NCBI RefSeq assembly: GCF_003597395.2
Contig: NC_133773.1
Span: 147,118,761-147,182,760, forward strand
Reading direction: 5' to 3'
DNA length: 64,000 nt
Source: Chelonoidis abingdonii
Taxonomy: Eukaryota; Chordata; Testudines; Testudinidae
The translations under genes and the position numbers were made by a program. The notes beneath the pieces were generated by a model. The model was not told the origin of the DNA. It made no database searches and worked only from the letters and a program-made list of their open reading frames with translations. Positions 35,330-45,836 of the stretch are shown here, piece by piece; position 1 is the first letter of the stretch; every line of letters starts with the position of its first letter.

Positions 35330-36018
35330 AAGGTGCGTTCTAGCCTGTCTGCTGTCAGTGACTTCTCTCCCCCGGTGCCGGCAGCTGGGCCCAGGAGCTG
35401 CTGGGCCAGGGCCATGGGGCCAAGTACAGGGCCTAGCCCCAGAGACGGGCTAGAAGGAAGTGCCCTTGCCCCAGGTTGCGGCTAGTTCAGTGCTAGAAAG
35501 CCACCCCGTCCCACCAGCTCCAGGGGTCTCTTCATGGCCAGCCCCTCCCTCTGGCTGGGGGTAGGACCCCCAGGTGAGGCGAGTCCTTGCCCCTTGGAAG
35601 CTGCACGCTCCCCCCTCCCCTCCGAGCTCTCACCTCAGTCTGCAGCACCAGCCATGGTGCCCATCTAGGCCTGGGCAGGGGCCCTGCTGTGGCACCCACC
35701 CCAGGCTGGGGCGAGCTAGGCATCCCCCTCACTCCCAGGTGATGCTGAGCATGGAGGCGTTCCCATGGCACAGCTGTGCCAGGGCCCGTGGGCAGCAGGC
35801 TGGTGTAGGGCAGAGCAAGGCCTGGGGCCCCATCTCACCCACCAGCACCCAGAAGTGCTTGTGCTGGGAGAGGACGAGGTGCTGGTGGGCGCAGGAGACG
35901 ACACAGCAGCCAGCTGGCCCCTGGGGTGGACGCTGCCCGGCTGCATGGGCAGGAAGAGCCGGGTGAGCGCGCGGGAGCTGTACACCACCTGTTGTGCAAC
36001 CGTGGTGAATGCCATCAC
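35330..36018 (-). CDS. Unrecognised coding-like exon(s), partial gene
   Basis: The best exon is 36018-35733 (minus), between a polypyrimidine/AG acceptor and GA|GTGAGG. It opens VMAFTTVAQQVVYSSRALTR, followed by a PMQPGSVHPRGQ segment. After one frame change near 35905 it continues CAHQHLVLSQHKHFWVLVG and ends LCHGNASMLSIT. A one-base deletion would explain the change of frame. A second coding-like segment at about 35415-35325 reads LAQQLLGPAAGTGGEKSLTA. The block has no stops in the proposed frames, and an imperfect copy occurs at 36.9-37.8 kb. I do not recognise the protein. It could be a pseudogene or part of a gene whose other exons are hidden in the repeats. Confidence 0.4.
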
Positions 36019-36890
36019 CTGGGGGGAGAGGGGGCAATATGGGGTGTGATCTGCCCCCGCAGCGATATACCACGGGGGGGGGCAGGGGTGTGACCTGCCC
36101 CCACAGAGATATACCATTGGGGCGGTGTGACCTGCCCCCCCCAGGAATATACCATGGTGGGGATGGGGTGTGACCTGCCCCCACAGGGATATACCATGGG
36201 GGCGGTTTGATCTGCCCCCGCAGGGATATACCACAGGGGGCAGATCACACCCCCCCGTTGTTATCCCTGCTCGGGCGGCAGGTCCACACCCCTACCCCCA
36301 GTATATCCCCTGATGGGGGCAGGTCACACCCCCTACCGGCCCCCGTGGCTATTATTCCCTGCGGGGGCAGGTCACCCCCCCTGTGATTATATCTCTCGGG
36401 GCAGGTCACACCCCTCCCCCCGTGGTATATCCGCTGCGGGGGGCAGATCCAAACCGCCCCATGGTATTATCCCTTGTGGGGGGCAGGTCACATCCCCTTC
36501 CCCCCATGGTATATTCCTGCGGGGCAGGTTCCACCACCCCCGTGGTTATATCCCTGTGGGGCAGGTCACACACTTCCCTCCCGTTGTGTGGTATATCCCT
36601 GCAGGGGCAGATCAACCACCCCTCCATAGTATATCCTTGTGGGTGGCAGGTCACACCCCTCCCCTCCCCTGGTATTCCCTGCGGGGGCAGATCACACCGC
36701 CCCCTTGTATATATCCTGTGGGGGCAGGTCACACCCCTCCCCTTGCCTAGCTGGCGCTGTGCCCCTGCAGCGCCACCTGCTGGAGCATCCCACCCCCAGC
36801 CAGGGTGGTGACCTGCCCGCCCCAGGGATTTCTGGCTGGGGTGTGATCCCCTGCCCCCAACCAAGGGCTCTACCTGCCCCCCCAGGGGAC
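36019..36890. repeat. Minisatellite with gggatataccac core, about 50 bp
   Basis: Units read gggatataccacggggg(c)ggtgtgacctgcccccaca, about 14 copies to 36735. Then 36735-36890 is a mixture of these units with cagcgccacctgctgg and cccagccagggt pieces of the 58/69-bp family. It reappears noisily at 37.8-38.9 kb and at 39.67-39.9 kb. Confidence 0.85.
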
Positions 36891-37795
36891 CCCTGCTGGG
36901 AGCTCCCCCCACAGGGATATATCAGAGGCTCCTGCCAGCCTGCTCCCTGCAAGTGCCCCCCTATGAGACCACTGGCAGAAAAGGTGCGTTCTAAGCCTGT
37001 CTGCTGTCAGTGACACTCTCTCCCCCGGTGGCCGGCAGCTGGGACCCAGGAGCGCTGGGCCAGGGCCCATGGGGCCAATAGTACCCATGGGGCGGTTTGA
37101 TCGTGCCTCCGCAGAGATTATACCACGGGCTAGAAGGAAAAGTGTGCCCTTGCCCAGGTTGGCGGCTAGTATCACAGGCTAGAAAGCCAACGACCGTCCC
37201 ACCAGCTTCCAGGGGTCTCTTCATGGCCACCCCTCCTCTGGCTGGAGGCGTGACTGACCCCTCAGGTGAGGCGAGTAACCTTGCCACGGAGGCGAAGCTG
37301 CACGCTCCCCCCTCCACCCTCCGAGCTCCTCAACCTCAGTCTGCAGCACCAGCCATGGTGCCCATCAAGGCCTATATCACAGGGGGTGACCTGCCCTGCA
37401 GGATTACCCACGCGGGAGGCTGGAGGCGAGCTAAGTGACATCCCCCTCACTCCCAGGTGAGCTGAGCAATGGAGGCGTTCCCGCAATGGCACAGCTGTGC
37501 CAGGGCCCCGTGGGCAGCAGGCTGGATGTACCATGGGCAGAGCAAGGCCTGTGATTGCCCATCTTCACCCAGGGATCATAGCACCCAGAAGTAGCTTGTG
37601 CTGGGAGATGCCCCACAGAGGATTTACCATGGTGGGCGCAGTGAGACGACATCAGCACCAGCTGCCCCATGGGATGGATCGCTGCCACGGCTGCATGTGC
37701 GAAGTAGCCGGTGTGATCTTGCGCGGCAGCTGAATACACCACCTGTTGGTAACCGGTGGTGAAATGCCATCACCTGGCAGGAGAGGGCAATCACG
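36891..37795. other. Scrambled second copy of 35260-36050 with minisatellite inserts
   Basis: The sequence follows 35260-36050 in order, for example ggtgcgttctaagcctgtctgctgtcagtgac (clean copy at about 35331). Short pieces of the gggatataccac minisatellite replace or interrupt it, for example at 37085-37130, 37370-37410, 37610-37635 and inside the exon copy. One-base indels are also frequent. Natural recombination would hardly give so many small mosaic pieces; a merged consensus of mis-threaded reads would. Confidence 0.7.
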
Positions 37796-39905
37796 GGCAG
37801 GTGTGATGCTGCCCCCCGCAGCGATATAAAAACCACTGGGGGAGGGGCAGGGGTGTGATCTGGCCCCACAGAGATATAACTCATTGGGCGGTGTGACCTG
37901 CCCCCCCCAGGGAATATACCATGGATGGCGGTATGGGGTTGTGACCTGCCACCCACAAGGGATATACCACATGGGGGCGGTAGGGGTGTGGATCTGCCCC
38001 CGCAGGGATATACCACAGGGAGGGGAGGGGCTGTGGACCTGCCCCCACAGGATATATACAAGGGGGCCAGTGTGATCTGCCTCCCGCCAGGGCATATACC
38101 AGGGGAGGGGATGGGGTGTGGACCTGCCACCCACAAGGATTCTACTATGGAGGGGTGGTGTGATCTGCCCCTGCAGGGATATACCACACAACGGGAGCGG
38201 AAGTGTGTGACCTGCCCCACAGGGATATAACCACGGGGGTGGTGGAACCTGCCCCCGCAGGAATATACCATGGTGGGGATAGGGGTGCTGTGACCTGCCC
38301 CCCACAAGGGATAATACCATGGAGGGCGGTTTGGATCTGCCCCCCGCAGCGGATATTACCACGGGGAGGAGGGGTGTGACCTGCCCCGAGAGGGATATAA
38401 TCACAGGGCGGGGCTGGACCTGCCCTCCGCGAGGGAATAATAGCCACGGGGGCCGGTAGGGGGTGTGACCTGCCCCCACAGGGATATATTCAATGGTGGG
38501 GGTGACCTGCCCCCACAGGATATACCACGGGCGGAGGGTAGGCGGTGTGACCTGCCCCACAGGGGATCGCCATGCGGGGGCTGTTCTCTGCACTCTGCAG
38601 GGAGTATACACGCGGGGGGGGGTAGGGTACGTATATGTGATCTGGCCCTTACAGGGATATATCACGTCAGGGGGTGTGATCTGCCCCCGCAGGGTATACC
38701 ACAGGGGGGTAAGGGTGTTATCTGCCCCCCACCCCCAGGGGGGGGGGGTATATCCATGGGGCGGGGGTGCTCTGCCCCCACAGGGATTATTACACGGACG
38801 AGGGTAGGGGTGTGACCTGCCCTTTCACAGGGAGATATCCATGGGGAGGGCGGGTAGCTAGTGTGACCTGCCCCCCACAGGGATATTCATGGAGAGTATG
38901 TTGAATCTGCCCCACAGAACACTTCTAAGCTTAATTACTAGCTTAGATCTGGTAACACTGCCACCAGCCAGAAATTCAGTGTCTGGAGCACTTCCCTGTC
39001 CCCCACAAACTTTCCCTCTCCTGGTTGCCTTGAGGACTCTCACCAATTCCTGGTGAACACAGATCCAAACCCCGCTTGGATCTTAAAACAAGGAGAATTT
39101 ACCATCCCCCCTCCTTCCCCCACCAATCCCTGGTGAGTCTCAGATCCAATTTTCCTTGGATCTTAAAACAAGAAAAATCAATCAGGGTTCTTAAAAGAAA
39201 GCTTTTAATTAAAGAAAGAAAAAGGTAAAAATCATCTCTGTAAAATCAGGATGGAAAATACTTACAGGGTAATCAATTCTATAGCCCAGAGGAACCCCCT
39301 CTAGCCTAGGTTCAAAGTTACAGCAAACAGAGGTAAAAATCCTCTTCAGCAAAAAACATTTACAAGTTGAGAAAACAACAATAATGACTAACACGCCTTG
39401 CCTGGCTAATTACTTACATTTTGAAACATGAGAGATTGATTTTCAGAAAGATTTGGAGAGCCTGGACCTGGATTGATGTCTGGTCCCTCTTAGTCCCAAG
39501 AGCGAACAACCCCCAAAACAAAAAGCACAAACAAAGACTTCCCTCCACCAAGATTTGAAAGTATCTTGTCCCCCCATGGTCCTCTGGTCAGGTGTCAGCC
39601 AGGTTTACTGAGCTTCTTAACCCTTTACAGGTAAAAGAGACATTAACCCTTAACTGTCTGTTTATGACAGGGGGGTAGGGGTGTGACTTGCCCCTGCTGG
39701 GATCCGACCTGCACTGGCTGATATATACCACATGGGGGGGAGGTGACCTGCCCCCACTGGGATATACCACAGGGGGGGAGGAGGCGTGTGACTTGCCCCC
39801 ACTGGGATATACCACACAGGGGTGTGAACTGCACTGGCTGAGATATACCACGTGGGGGGTGTATGTGACAAACTGCCCCTGCTGGGAGATAGCGCACTGG
39901 GGGAT
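37796..39905. repeat. gggatataccac minisatellite, noisy, split by LTR-B
   Basis: It is the same unit as at 36019-36735 but with irregular spacing and many indels from 37796 to about 38905. Five cleaner units follow at 39670-39905, after the LTR-B insertion. The last units read gggatataccacacaggg and cccccactgggatata. Confidence 0.8.
38906..39669 (+). mobile_element. LTR-B copy, 5'-truncated, inside the minisatellite
   Basis: It begins abruptly at aacacttctaagcttaattactagcttag, which corresponds to a point about 60 bp into the 15081 copy. It ends ctgtttatgaca. It shares the acaaggag, cttttaattaaag and accaagatttgaaag phrases. The missing 5' end could be real or part of the poor assembly to its left. 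Confidence 0.8.
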
Positions 39906-40450
39906 GTGATGGAATGGGAAACTTTTTGTAATATTTTGTATGAATCTGTGTGTGCCTTGGTTTCCCCATGCGGTGCATGGTTGACGAGGTGGTGGGAAAA
40001 GGTTGTTACCAGCGATCCAGATGTGACTGACACCTAGCCCTGTGCCCATGGAGAATCCAGGAAGACAATGGCCACTCTGATTGCCCAGACATTTGGGACC
40101 TGGCAACAAACGACCCAGGATGACCCCCCATTCCTTAGGAGGCCGTCCGGGTGTGAGCAGCTGGAGGCCAAAGGGCTGAGGAGGGGGCAGGTAGGGTGGT
40201 TCTGTGGGGGCGGCTGGAGGCAGGAGAGACGCTCCTGGATGGGGACTAAAGAGGGGTCAGGGGGCTCTGGGCTGACCCCGCAGTCCCAGGCTGTAACTTT
40301 CTGCTCTCTGGTGTCCAAGGACTGACTACGCCATTCCAGTCACCTGCTACGCCCCCTGCTGTCACCCGCAGGCTGGAAGTCCCGGCCCATTGGGGAGGTG
40401 GGGATGCAGTGCTCCTTTTGGGGTACACATCTCCCCACAAGGGGACTGGG
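39905..40450 (+). mobile_element. LTR-D copy 1 at the 3' end of the IL12B-like gene
   Basis: It starts tgtgatggaatgggaaactttttgtaa, passes gtgccttggtttcccc, caatggccactctgattgcccag, ggaggccaaagggctgagg and gactacgccattccag, and fades after gggtacacatctcccc at about 40450. A close copy in the same orientation lies at 50125-50861. Confidence 0.75.
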
Positions 40451-40731
40451 GGCTGTAGGGACTGCACACACAACCAGGCTGTCCAGGGCCCCTGGGGGAA
40501 GTGGGACACCTGCCTGGCTGGAGGGACTGATTCACTGGGGCACAGGGTCTGGCCTGGGGCAGACCCAGGAACTGCCTCTGGAGGGTGCAGCCAGTTTTCA
40601 CAGGGCCATTTCCACTCCATCCCCACATGATCCACAGACCTTCTCCCATGAGCTGCTCCGCACCCCACAGCCTGGCCCATCCCTCTGCCCTTGAACCAGA
40701 GACAACACTGAGTCCAGGGCACCAGCTGTTG

Positions 40732-40737
40732 TTTATT
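40732..40737 (-). terminator. Poly(A) signal of the IL12B-like gene
   Basis: TTTATT on plus is AATAAA on minus (acaataaacaac). It lies about 230 nt beyond the stop codon at 40965-40967. Confidence 0.7.
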
Positions 40738-40964
40738 GTAAGTGCTCCAGAGAGCAGATCCCAGCCGCGTGGGAGGGGGTGATGGCTGCAGGATCAAGAT
40801 GGGACAGGGCTCTGCGGTGGGCAGCCTCGAATCCTAGGCCCCTCAGCGGGGTTGTCCGGCCAGTGTTAGGGTTAGATGGGGGCAGCAGGGGCTGGGGTAA
40901 ATACAGCAGATGGGAGGATGGGCTGAGGGTAAGGGGGCTGCAGGCCCAGCTCTGACAAGCCCCG

Positions 40965-43900
40965 TCACACCTTCTGCCAGGTGGTCCAAGGGCTCCAGGT
41001 GGAGTTGACCAAGGGGTCCTGGCAGCGGATCTGCACCCACCGCACGTCCCCCTCGATGCTTGTCTCCGTCACCCCGTCCAGCTGGAGGGAGCCCTGAAAT
41101 ACAGAGAAATAGTGAGAGGGGTGTGACGAACTGGGACTGTTCTTAATGTTTGCTCTGAACACTGTGTTGGTGCCTCAGTGTCCCCTAGGCAGTTCTTAAG
41201 TATCTAGGTGGTGGGATAAGGGTGTGTGATTGCTACAGAGGAAGGGGCCAGTGCACCTAAATGCCTGGCACTCTGTCTCCTAGCAACTGATGGCTGGGCC
41301 CTCCTCTGCAAAGGTGCCAACTGAAGTGTTGGAGACAAAGGGATCAGGTGACCTCCTGGCCGGGAAAGGAGCTGAGCAGAGAGGAGGGGCTGGAGGGGGT
41401 TAGTCTGGAGCTTGCTGGGCGACGAGGAGTGAAGGGAAGACCTAGGGGTCTGGCTCACTGCCCCCAGAATGGCCCGGCCGAGGGGTCTGGTTCGCTGTAT
41501 CTACAAGCTCTGTTTTAGACCCTGTTCCTGTCATCGAATAAACCTCTGTTTTTGCTGGCTAAGAGGTCAGTCTGACTGCAAAGTGGGGGTGCAGAACCCT
41601 GTGGCTTCCCCAGGACCCCGCCTGGGTGGGCTCGCTGTGGAAGCCACACGTTAGGGGCAGAGATGCCGAATTGCCTCCATAGGATGAGACCCAGGAGGTG
41701 AAGACATGTGAGCGTTCTTGCCCTGAACAAGTCCTGCTCCAAGGGAGAGGAGGCTCCCCAGAGTCCTGCCTGGCTTAAGTGGGAGAGCAGTTCCAGAGCA
41801 TGACAAGGGGGAACTTGCCATTACCTCAGCCAGGGCGCAGAGGGAGAGGTGACACAGGGCAGGGGAGGCAGAGAGGAAGGTCTGTGATTCTCAGCATTTG
41901 GGCCTGAAGTCCAGGCTTGCCCTTGGAAAAGGTTGGCTGCTGCTCTCGGGCTGGGGTTTGGATAGGGAGGCATGAGTGGTGATGCTGGTTTTAGGGACCC
42001 AGAGCAATGGAGCTGTGTCACTGACCATCTTGGCAATGCGCCACTTGAATGGACCCATCTGGCATGAACTTATCTAGTTCTTTTTTGAACCCAGTTATAC
42101 TTTTGGCCTTCACAACATCTCCTAGGCAGCAAGTTCCACAGATTGATCAGTGCTGCGTATATTTGTTTTAAAGCTGCTGCTTATTAATTTCATTGGGTGA
42201 AACCCCTGGTTTCTTGTGTTACGTGAAAGAGGTAAATAACATATTCCTTATTCACCATCTCCACTCCATTCTCACAATTATGCTAACCATCTCCATCAAT
42301 TTCCCGCGCTCCCCCAAGTCTTCTAGCCTATAGAATCTGGTATTGCATGGGCCGAACAGGTGTGGAGAAGCGGGAGATACAAGCCAGGCGGAAGTTTACG
42401 GTGTGGGGGGAAAAGAGGGGTGTGGCTTGTTACCATGGCGCTGTGTTAGTGCGGGTGACAGGCAGATGAAGGTGGTGAACACAACCCCAAGCAGGAACAA
42501 GTGGGAAGATGGGTAGGGGGTGTGGCCTTGTTACCGATGGCGCTGTGTTAGTCGCGGTGACGAGCAGAGAAGAGGGTGACACAAGCCCAAGCAGGATCAA
42601 GTGGGGAAGAATGGGTAGGGTGTGGCTTGTTACCATGGCCGCCTGTTGTTCAGTGCGGTGACAGGCATGAGGAAGGGGTGACACAAGCCCAAGCAGGACA
42701 GGTGGGAAGGTGGGTAGGGGTGTGGCTTGTTACCATGGCGCTGTGTTAGTGTGGTGACAGGCAGAGAAGGGGTGACACAAGCCCAGGCAGGACAGGTGAC
42801 AGGTGAGGGGACAGTTACCGTGGTGCTGTCCCACTGCTTGTACTCCAGCTGGTAGCGCAGGAGGAAGTAGGAGTGTGGGCTGGACCAGGAGGCAGGGGGG
42901 GCCCAGGAGAGGTACAGGCGTCCGCCCTTGCTCTGTGCAGCCACGTCTTGCGGAGGGCCCGGCCTCACTGTGGGCACAGAGAGTTTAGTTAGTCATGCGG
43001 GAGGGTGGGATCAGACAGATGGGCTAGGTACCCCCTCCCCTTGGCCTCTGGGGCAGGGCCCCATCAACCCAAGGCTGCCTAACCCCAGCCCTGGGCACAC
43101 GGAGCTGGAACAGACTCAGGGCAGGAAGTGTAGGGCCCAGGCTGACTTCTGAACCACAGGAGAGGGGCGCTATGGGGCAGGATGGGGGGGCACAATCTCT
43201 GTACCTACAGGAAGGATCTGTAGGGCATGGCTGGGGACAGAGACAGTCCATGCACCAATGAATGCGGCGGGGGGGCGGGGGGAATGAAAATCCATGAACC
43301 CATGAGAGACCTTCTAGTTCTAGGTGGGGAGTGACTGTCCTGTCCCTATGGCCATGGCAGGGCGTGACTGTCCTGGTAGCCATGGATGGGCTATAGGGTG
43401 GGGGGAGATGCTCCAGTAACCATGGGGGGGCCTATATGGCGAGGATAGAAGGGTCCCCGAAGCCATGCAGGGAAGGATGTGGGTCCTGGTATCCACGTGG
43501 GGGGAGGGAGGATCTGGGGCAGTAAGGGGCCCAGTACCCACACAGGGGGAGCTCTCAGATGGGGAGCCCAATACCCATGTGGGGGGGGCCTCTCAGATGC
43601 GGGTCCCGGTACCCACGCGGCGGGGCTCTCGAGGGCCCAGTACCCACACAGCGGTACTCTGGGGCAGTGAGGGACCCGGTACCCCATATGGGGGTGCTCA
43701 GGTGCGGGGTCTGTTACCCATGCGGGGGGACTCTCGGGCACGGGGCACGGTACCCACGGGGAGCAGGGGCCTCTCGGGGGCCCGGTACCCACGTGAGGGA
43801 GCTCTCGGGGGTCTGGTACCCACACAGGGGGGCTCTGGGGCAGTGAGGGGTCTGGTACCCCACATGGGTGAGGCTCTTGGGCGGGGGGCCCGGTCCCCAC

Positions 43901-45836
43901 GTGAGACTCACCGATGTCCCGGAGGAAGAGGCGGTGGGTGATGTTCACGAAGCTCTCAGCCGAGATTCCCTCCAGCGCCAGCTCCAGCGGCCTCGGCTCC
44001 TCCGCGAAGGGGCAGAAGGTCCCGTCCGCCAGGGTCACCGTGAAGGACTGGGGCCAGTCCGGGCCCTGCAGGGCGGCGCCTCCACCCATGTAGACCCAGG
44101 CCCCGGGGGCGCCGCTGGGGCTGCGGCAGAGCACGGGCCGGTCAGGCAGGGTGGGGGGCAGGGGACCACCCGAGGGGGCAGAGCGGAGGGGGCAGTGGGG
44201 GAAGGGAGGGACCGGCGGGGGGCAAGTGGGGCGGGCAGTGGGGGAGGGGAGGGGCAGTGCGGGGGGGCAGTAGGGGAAGGGAGGGGCACGCCGGGGGGCA
44301 GTAGGGGCCAAGGAGAGGGCACGCTGGGGGGGCAGTGGAGGGACACTGACTGGGGCGGGGCGGGGGGCACTCATTGCGGAGAGGCGGGCGCGGTAAGGTG
44401 GTGGGCGCAGCGCGGTCGCAGGAGCAGTGTATCTCGCCACGGTAGGACTCTGCCTGGCAAGGTCACGGCCACGGCCTGGGGCGGGATGTGGTCAGCATCG
44501 CCCGAGCCCCGCGAGGCCCCCCCCGCCCCCGAGAGCCTGACCCCGGGCGGTCCCCCGCCCGCCTCCCCGACTGGAGCCCCTCGCCCCTGACAGCCTGACC
44601 CTTTGGGCGTTCGCCCCCGCCCCTGATCCCCGAGCGCGTCCCCCTGCGCCCCCCCCCAAGAGTCTGACCCCCTGGGCGTATCCCCCCCGACTGGAGCCCC
44701 CGCCCCTGACAGCCTGACCCCCTGGGCAGTCCCCTTGCACTCACTACCCCCACCGCTGGCCCCCCTCCACTCTGCACTCTGGTAGCAGACAGCTCTGGGC
44801 GCTTGCCCCGCCTGCCCTGTGGGCGCGGAGCCCCAGGGAGCTGGAGTTCCTGGCTCCACGCCCCCCACCCCGGCAGGCACCCTGGGGAGCCCTGCAGCAG
44901 GGGTACTCTGGGTCGCTGACCACCACGTAGCTGAGTCCAGCAGGTGAGGACCGTGCCAGCAGCTGAGTTGCCGGCGGCGGCTGGTCCAGGCCCTTGAGTG
45001 TGAGGGTGCGCCCCGCGACGTAGTGCTCAGCCATGATCTCGGGATCCCCGTTCTGCTTCCAGGACACGTGCTCCTGGGGGGTGTCGCACGTCACCACCAC
45101 CTGGCCATTCACTTCCCCGACCAGAACTGGGGAGAAGGACCCGCAGCATCAGTGCCAGCGCGTGGGGTGGGGCAGGCCAGACACAGGCCTGCAACAGCCC
45201 CCCACACCCTCCCTGGGCAGGGTGTGCCTGTGCCCCCCCCCCCAGGGGCCAGATGTACCCCTACCCTCCAGGCCCTGTGCCCCCTCTTGTCTCCCGAGAA
45301 GGGGCCAGGCATGCCCGTGTCCCCCCCCTACCCCCAGGGCCCTGTGCCCCCTCTTGTCTCCCGAAGGGGCCAGGCATGCCCTGAGTCCCCCTGCCCTACT
45401 CCCCCAGGGCCCTGTGCCCTCCTTGCCCCCAAAGGGACCAGGCATGCCCTGAGTCCCCCTGCCCTACTCCCAGGCCCCGTGCCCCGTCTTGCCCCCCAAA
45501 GGGACCAGGCATGCCTGAGTCCCCTCCCCTACCCCCAGGGCCCGTGCCCCCTCCTTGCCCCCCGAAGGGACAGGCATGCCCTGTGTCCCCCTCCCCTACC
45601 CCCCAGGGCCCTGGCCCCCTCCTTGCCCCCGAAGGGGACCAGGCATGCCCTGATCCCCCTCCCCTACTCCCAGGGCCTTGTGCCTCCCCCACCCCCGCTG
45701 CAGGGGCCAGGTGTGCTGATGCCCACACACAGTCTCCTTCCCCCTCCCCTGCCCAGGGTGTGACTCACACTTGCTGGGAAGCCCATCAAAGGCTGCAGCA
45801 GGGACACACACGCATCTGCACTAGAGCTACCAGCAT
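40965..45836 (-). CDS. Interleukin-12 p40-like (IL12B-like) secreted cytokine subunit
   Basis: Human p40 pairs with p35 or p19 to form IL-12 or IL-23. Exons on minus: 45841-45769 (ATG at 45836; signal part, uncertain), 45126-44881 (Ig domain), 44475-44371, 44120-43912, 42967-42819 and 41093-40965. About 300 codons, against 328 in human. The Ig exon has VVVTCDTPQEHVSWKQNG and RTLTLKGL. The next domain has CQAESYRGEIHCSC, matching the p40 CEAKNYSGRF region. The fourth has GTFCPFAEE, keeping the cysteine that p40 uses for the interchain disulfide, and RLFLRDI. The fifth has SWAPPASWSSPHSYF. The last has NSTWSPW, in place of p40 WSEW. Exons 44120 onward join in clean phase. The first three show apparent one-base frame breaks (see findings). 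EBI3 is excluded by the Ig domain. It is probably a paralogue of IL12B. Confidence 0.82.
41122..41800 (+). mobile_element. LTR-A copy in the last intron of the IL12B-like gene
   Basis: It begins tgtgacgaactgggactgttc and includes tcctagcaactgatgg, tgtcatcgaataaacctctg (poly(A) signal) and gttccagagcatgac near the end. It is antisense to the host gene, so its AATAAA does not act on the host transcript. Confidence 0.8.
42050..42355 (-). mobile_element. CR1 LINE fragment
   Basis: It contains the sequence around cttatctagttcttttttgaaccc, ggccttcacaacatctcc and gtaaataacatattcc, the antisense strand of a CR1 end. It matches 7590-7790 motif for motif. Confidence 0.75.
42415..42805. repeat. Exact 100-bp period minisatellite in the last intron
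   Basis: The marker tgtggc(c)ttgtta starts at 42421, 42521, 42621 and 42721, and a partial unit follows. Units carry accatggcgctgtgttagt and gacacaagcccaagcagga. The array ends about 14 bp from the splice donor of the 42967-42819 exon. Confidence 0.9.
43440..43905. repeat. Minisatellite of about 45 bp in the intron before the fifth coding exon
   Basis: Units read ggtacccacgcggggg(a)ctctcgggg(gc)agtgagggtcc, ten or so copies. The array reaches to within 10 bp of the donor of exon 44120-43912. Confidence 0.85.
44135..44365. repeat. G-rich simple repeat in an IL12B-like intron
   Basis: Irregular repeats of ggggcagtgggggaagggaggggca fill the short intron between exons 44475-44371 and 44120-43912. 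Confidence 0.7.
44480..44745. repeat. C-rich minisatellite of about 55-60 bp
   Basis: Units read gactggagcccc(t)cgcccctgacagcctgaccccctgggc, about four copies. They lie between the Ig exon and the following coding exon. Confidence 0.8.
45225..45700. repeat. Minisatellite of about 60-65 bp in the first coding intron
   Basis: Units read cccagggccctgtgccccctcttg(t)cccccgaaggg(g)accaggcatgccctgagtccccctcccctac, seven copies. They lie between the putative signal exon and the Ig exon. Confidence 0.85.

Noticed and set aside
40965..45836. EBI3 or a soluble cytokine receptor alpha chain
   Set aside because: An N-terminal Ig domain with VTCDTP and the p40 interchain cysteine context are present; EBI3 lacks the Ig domain. 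No transmembrane segment is seen.
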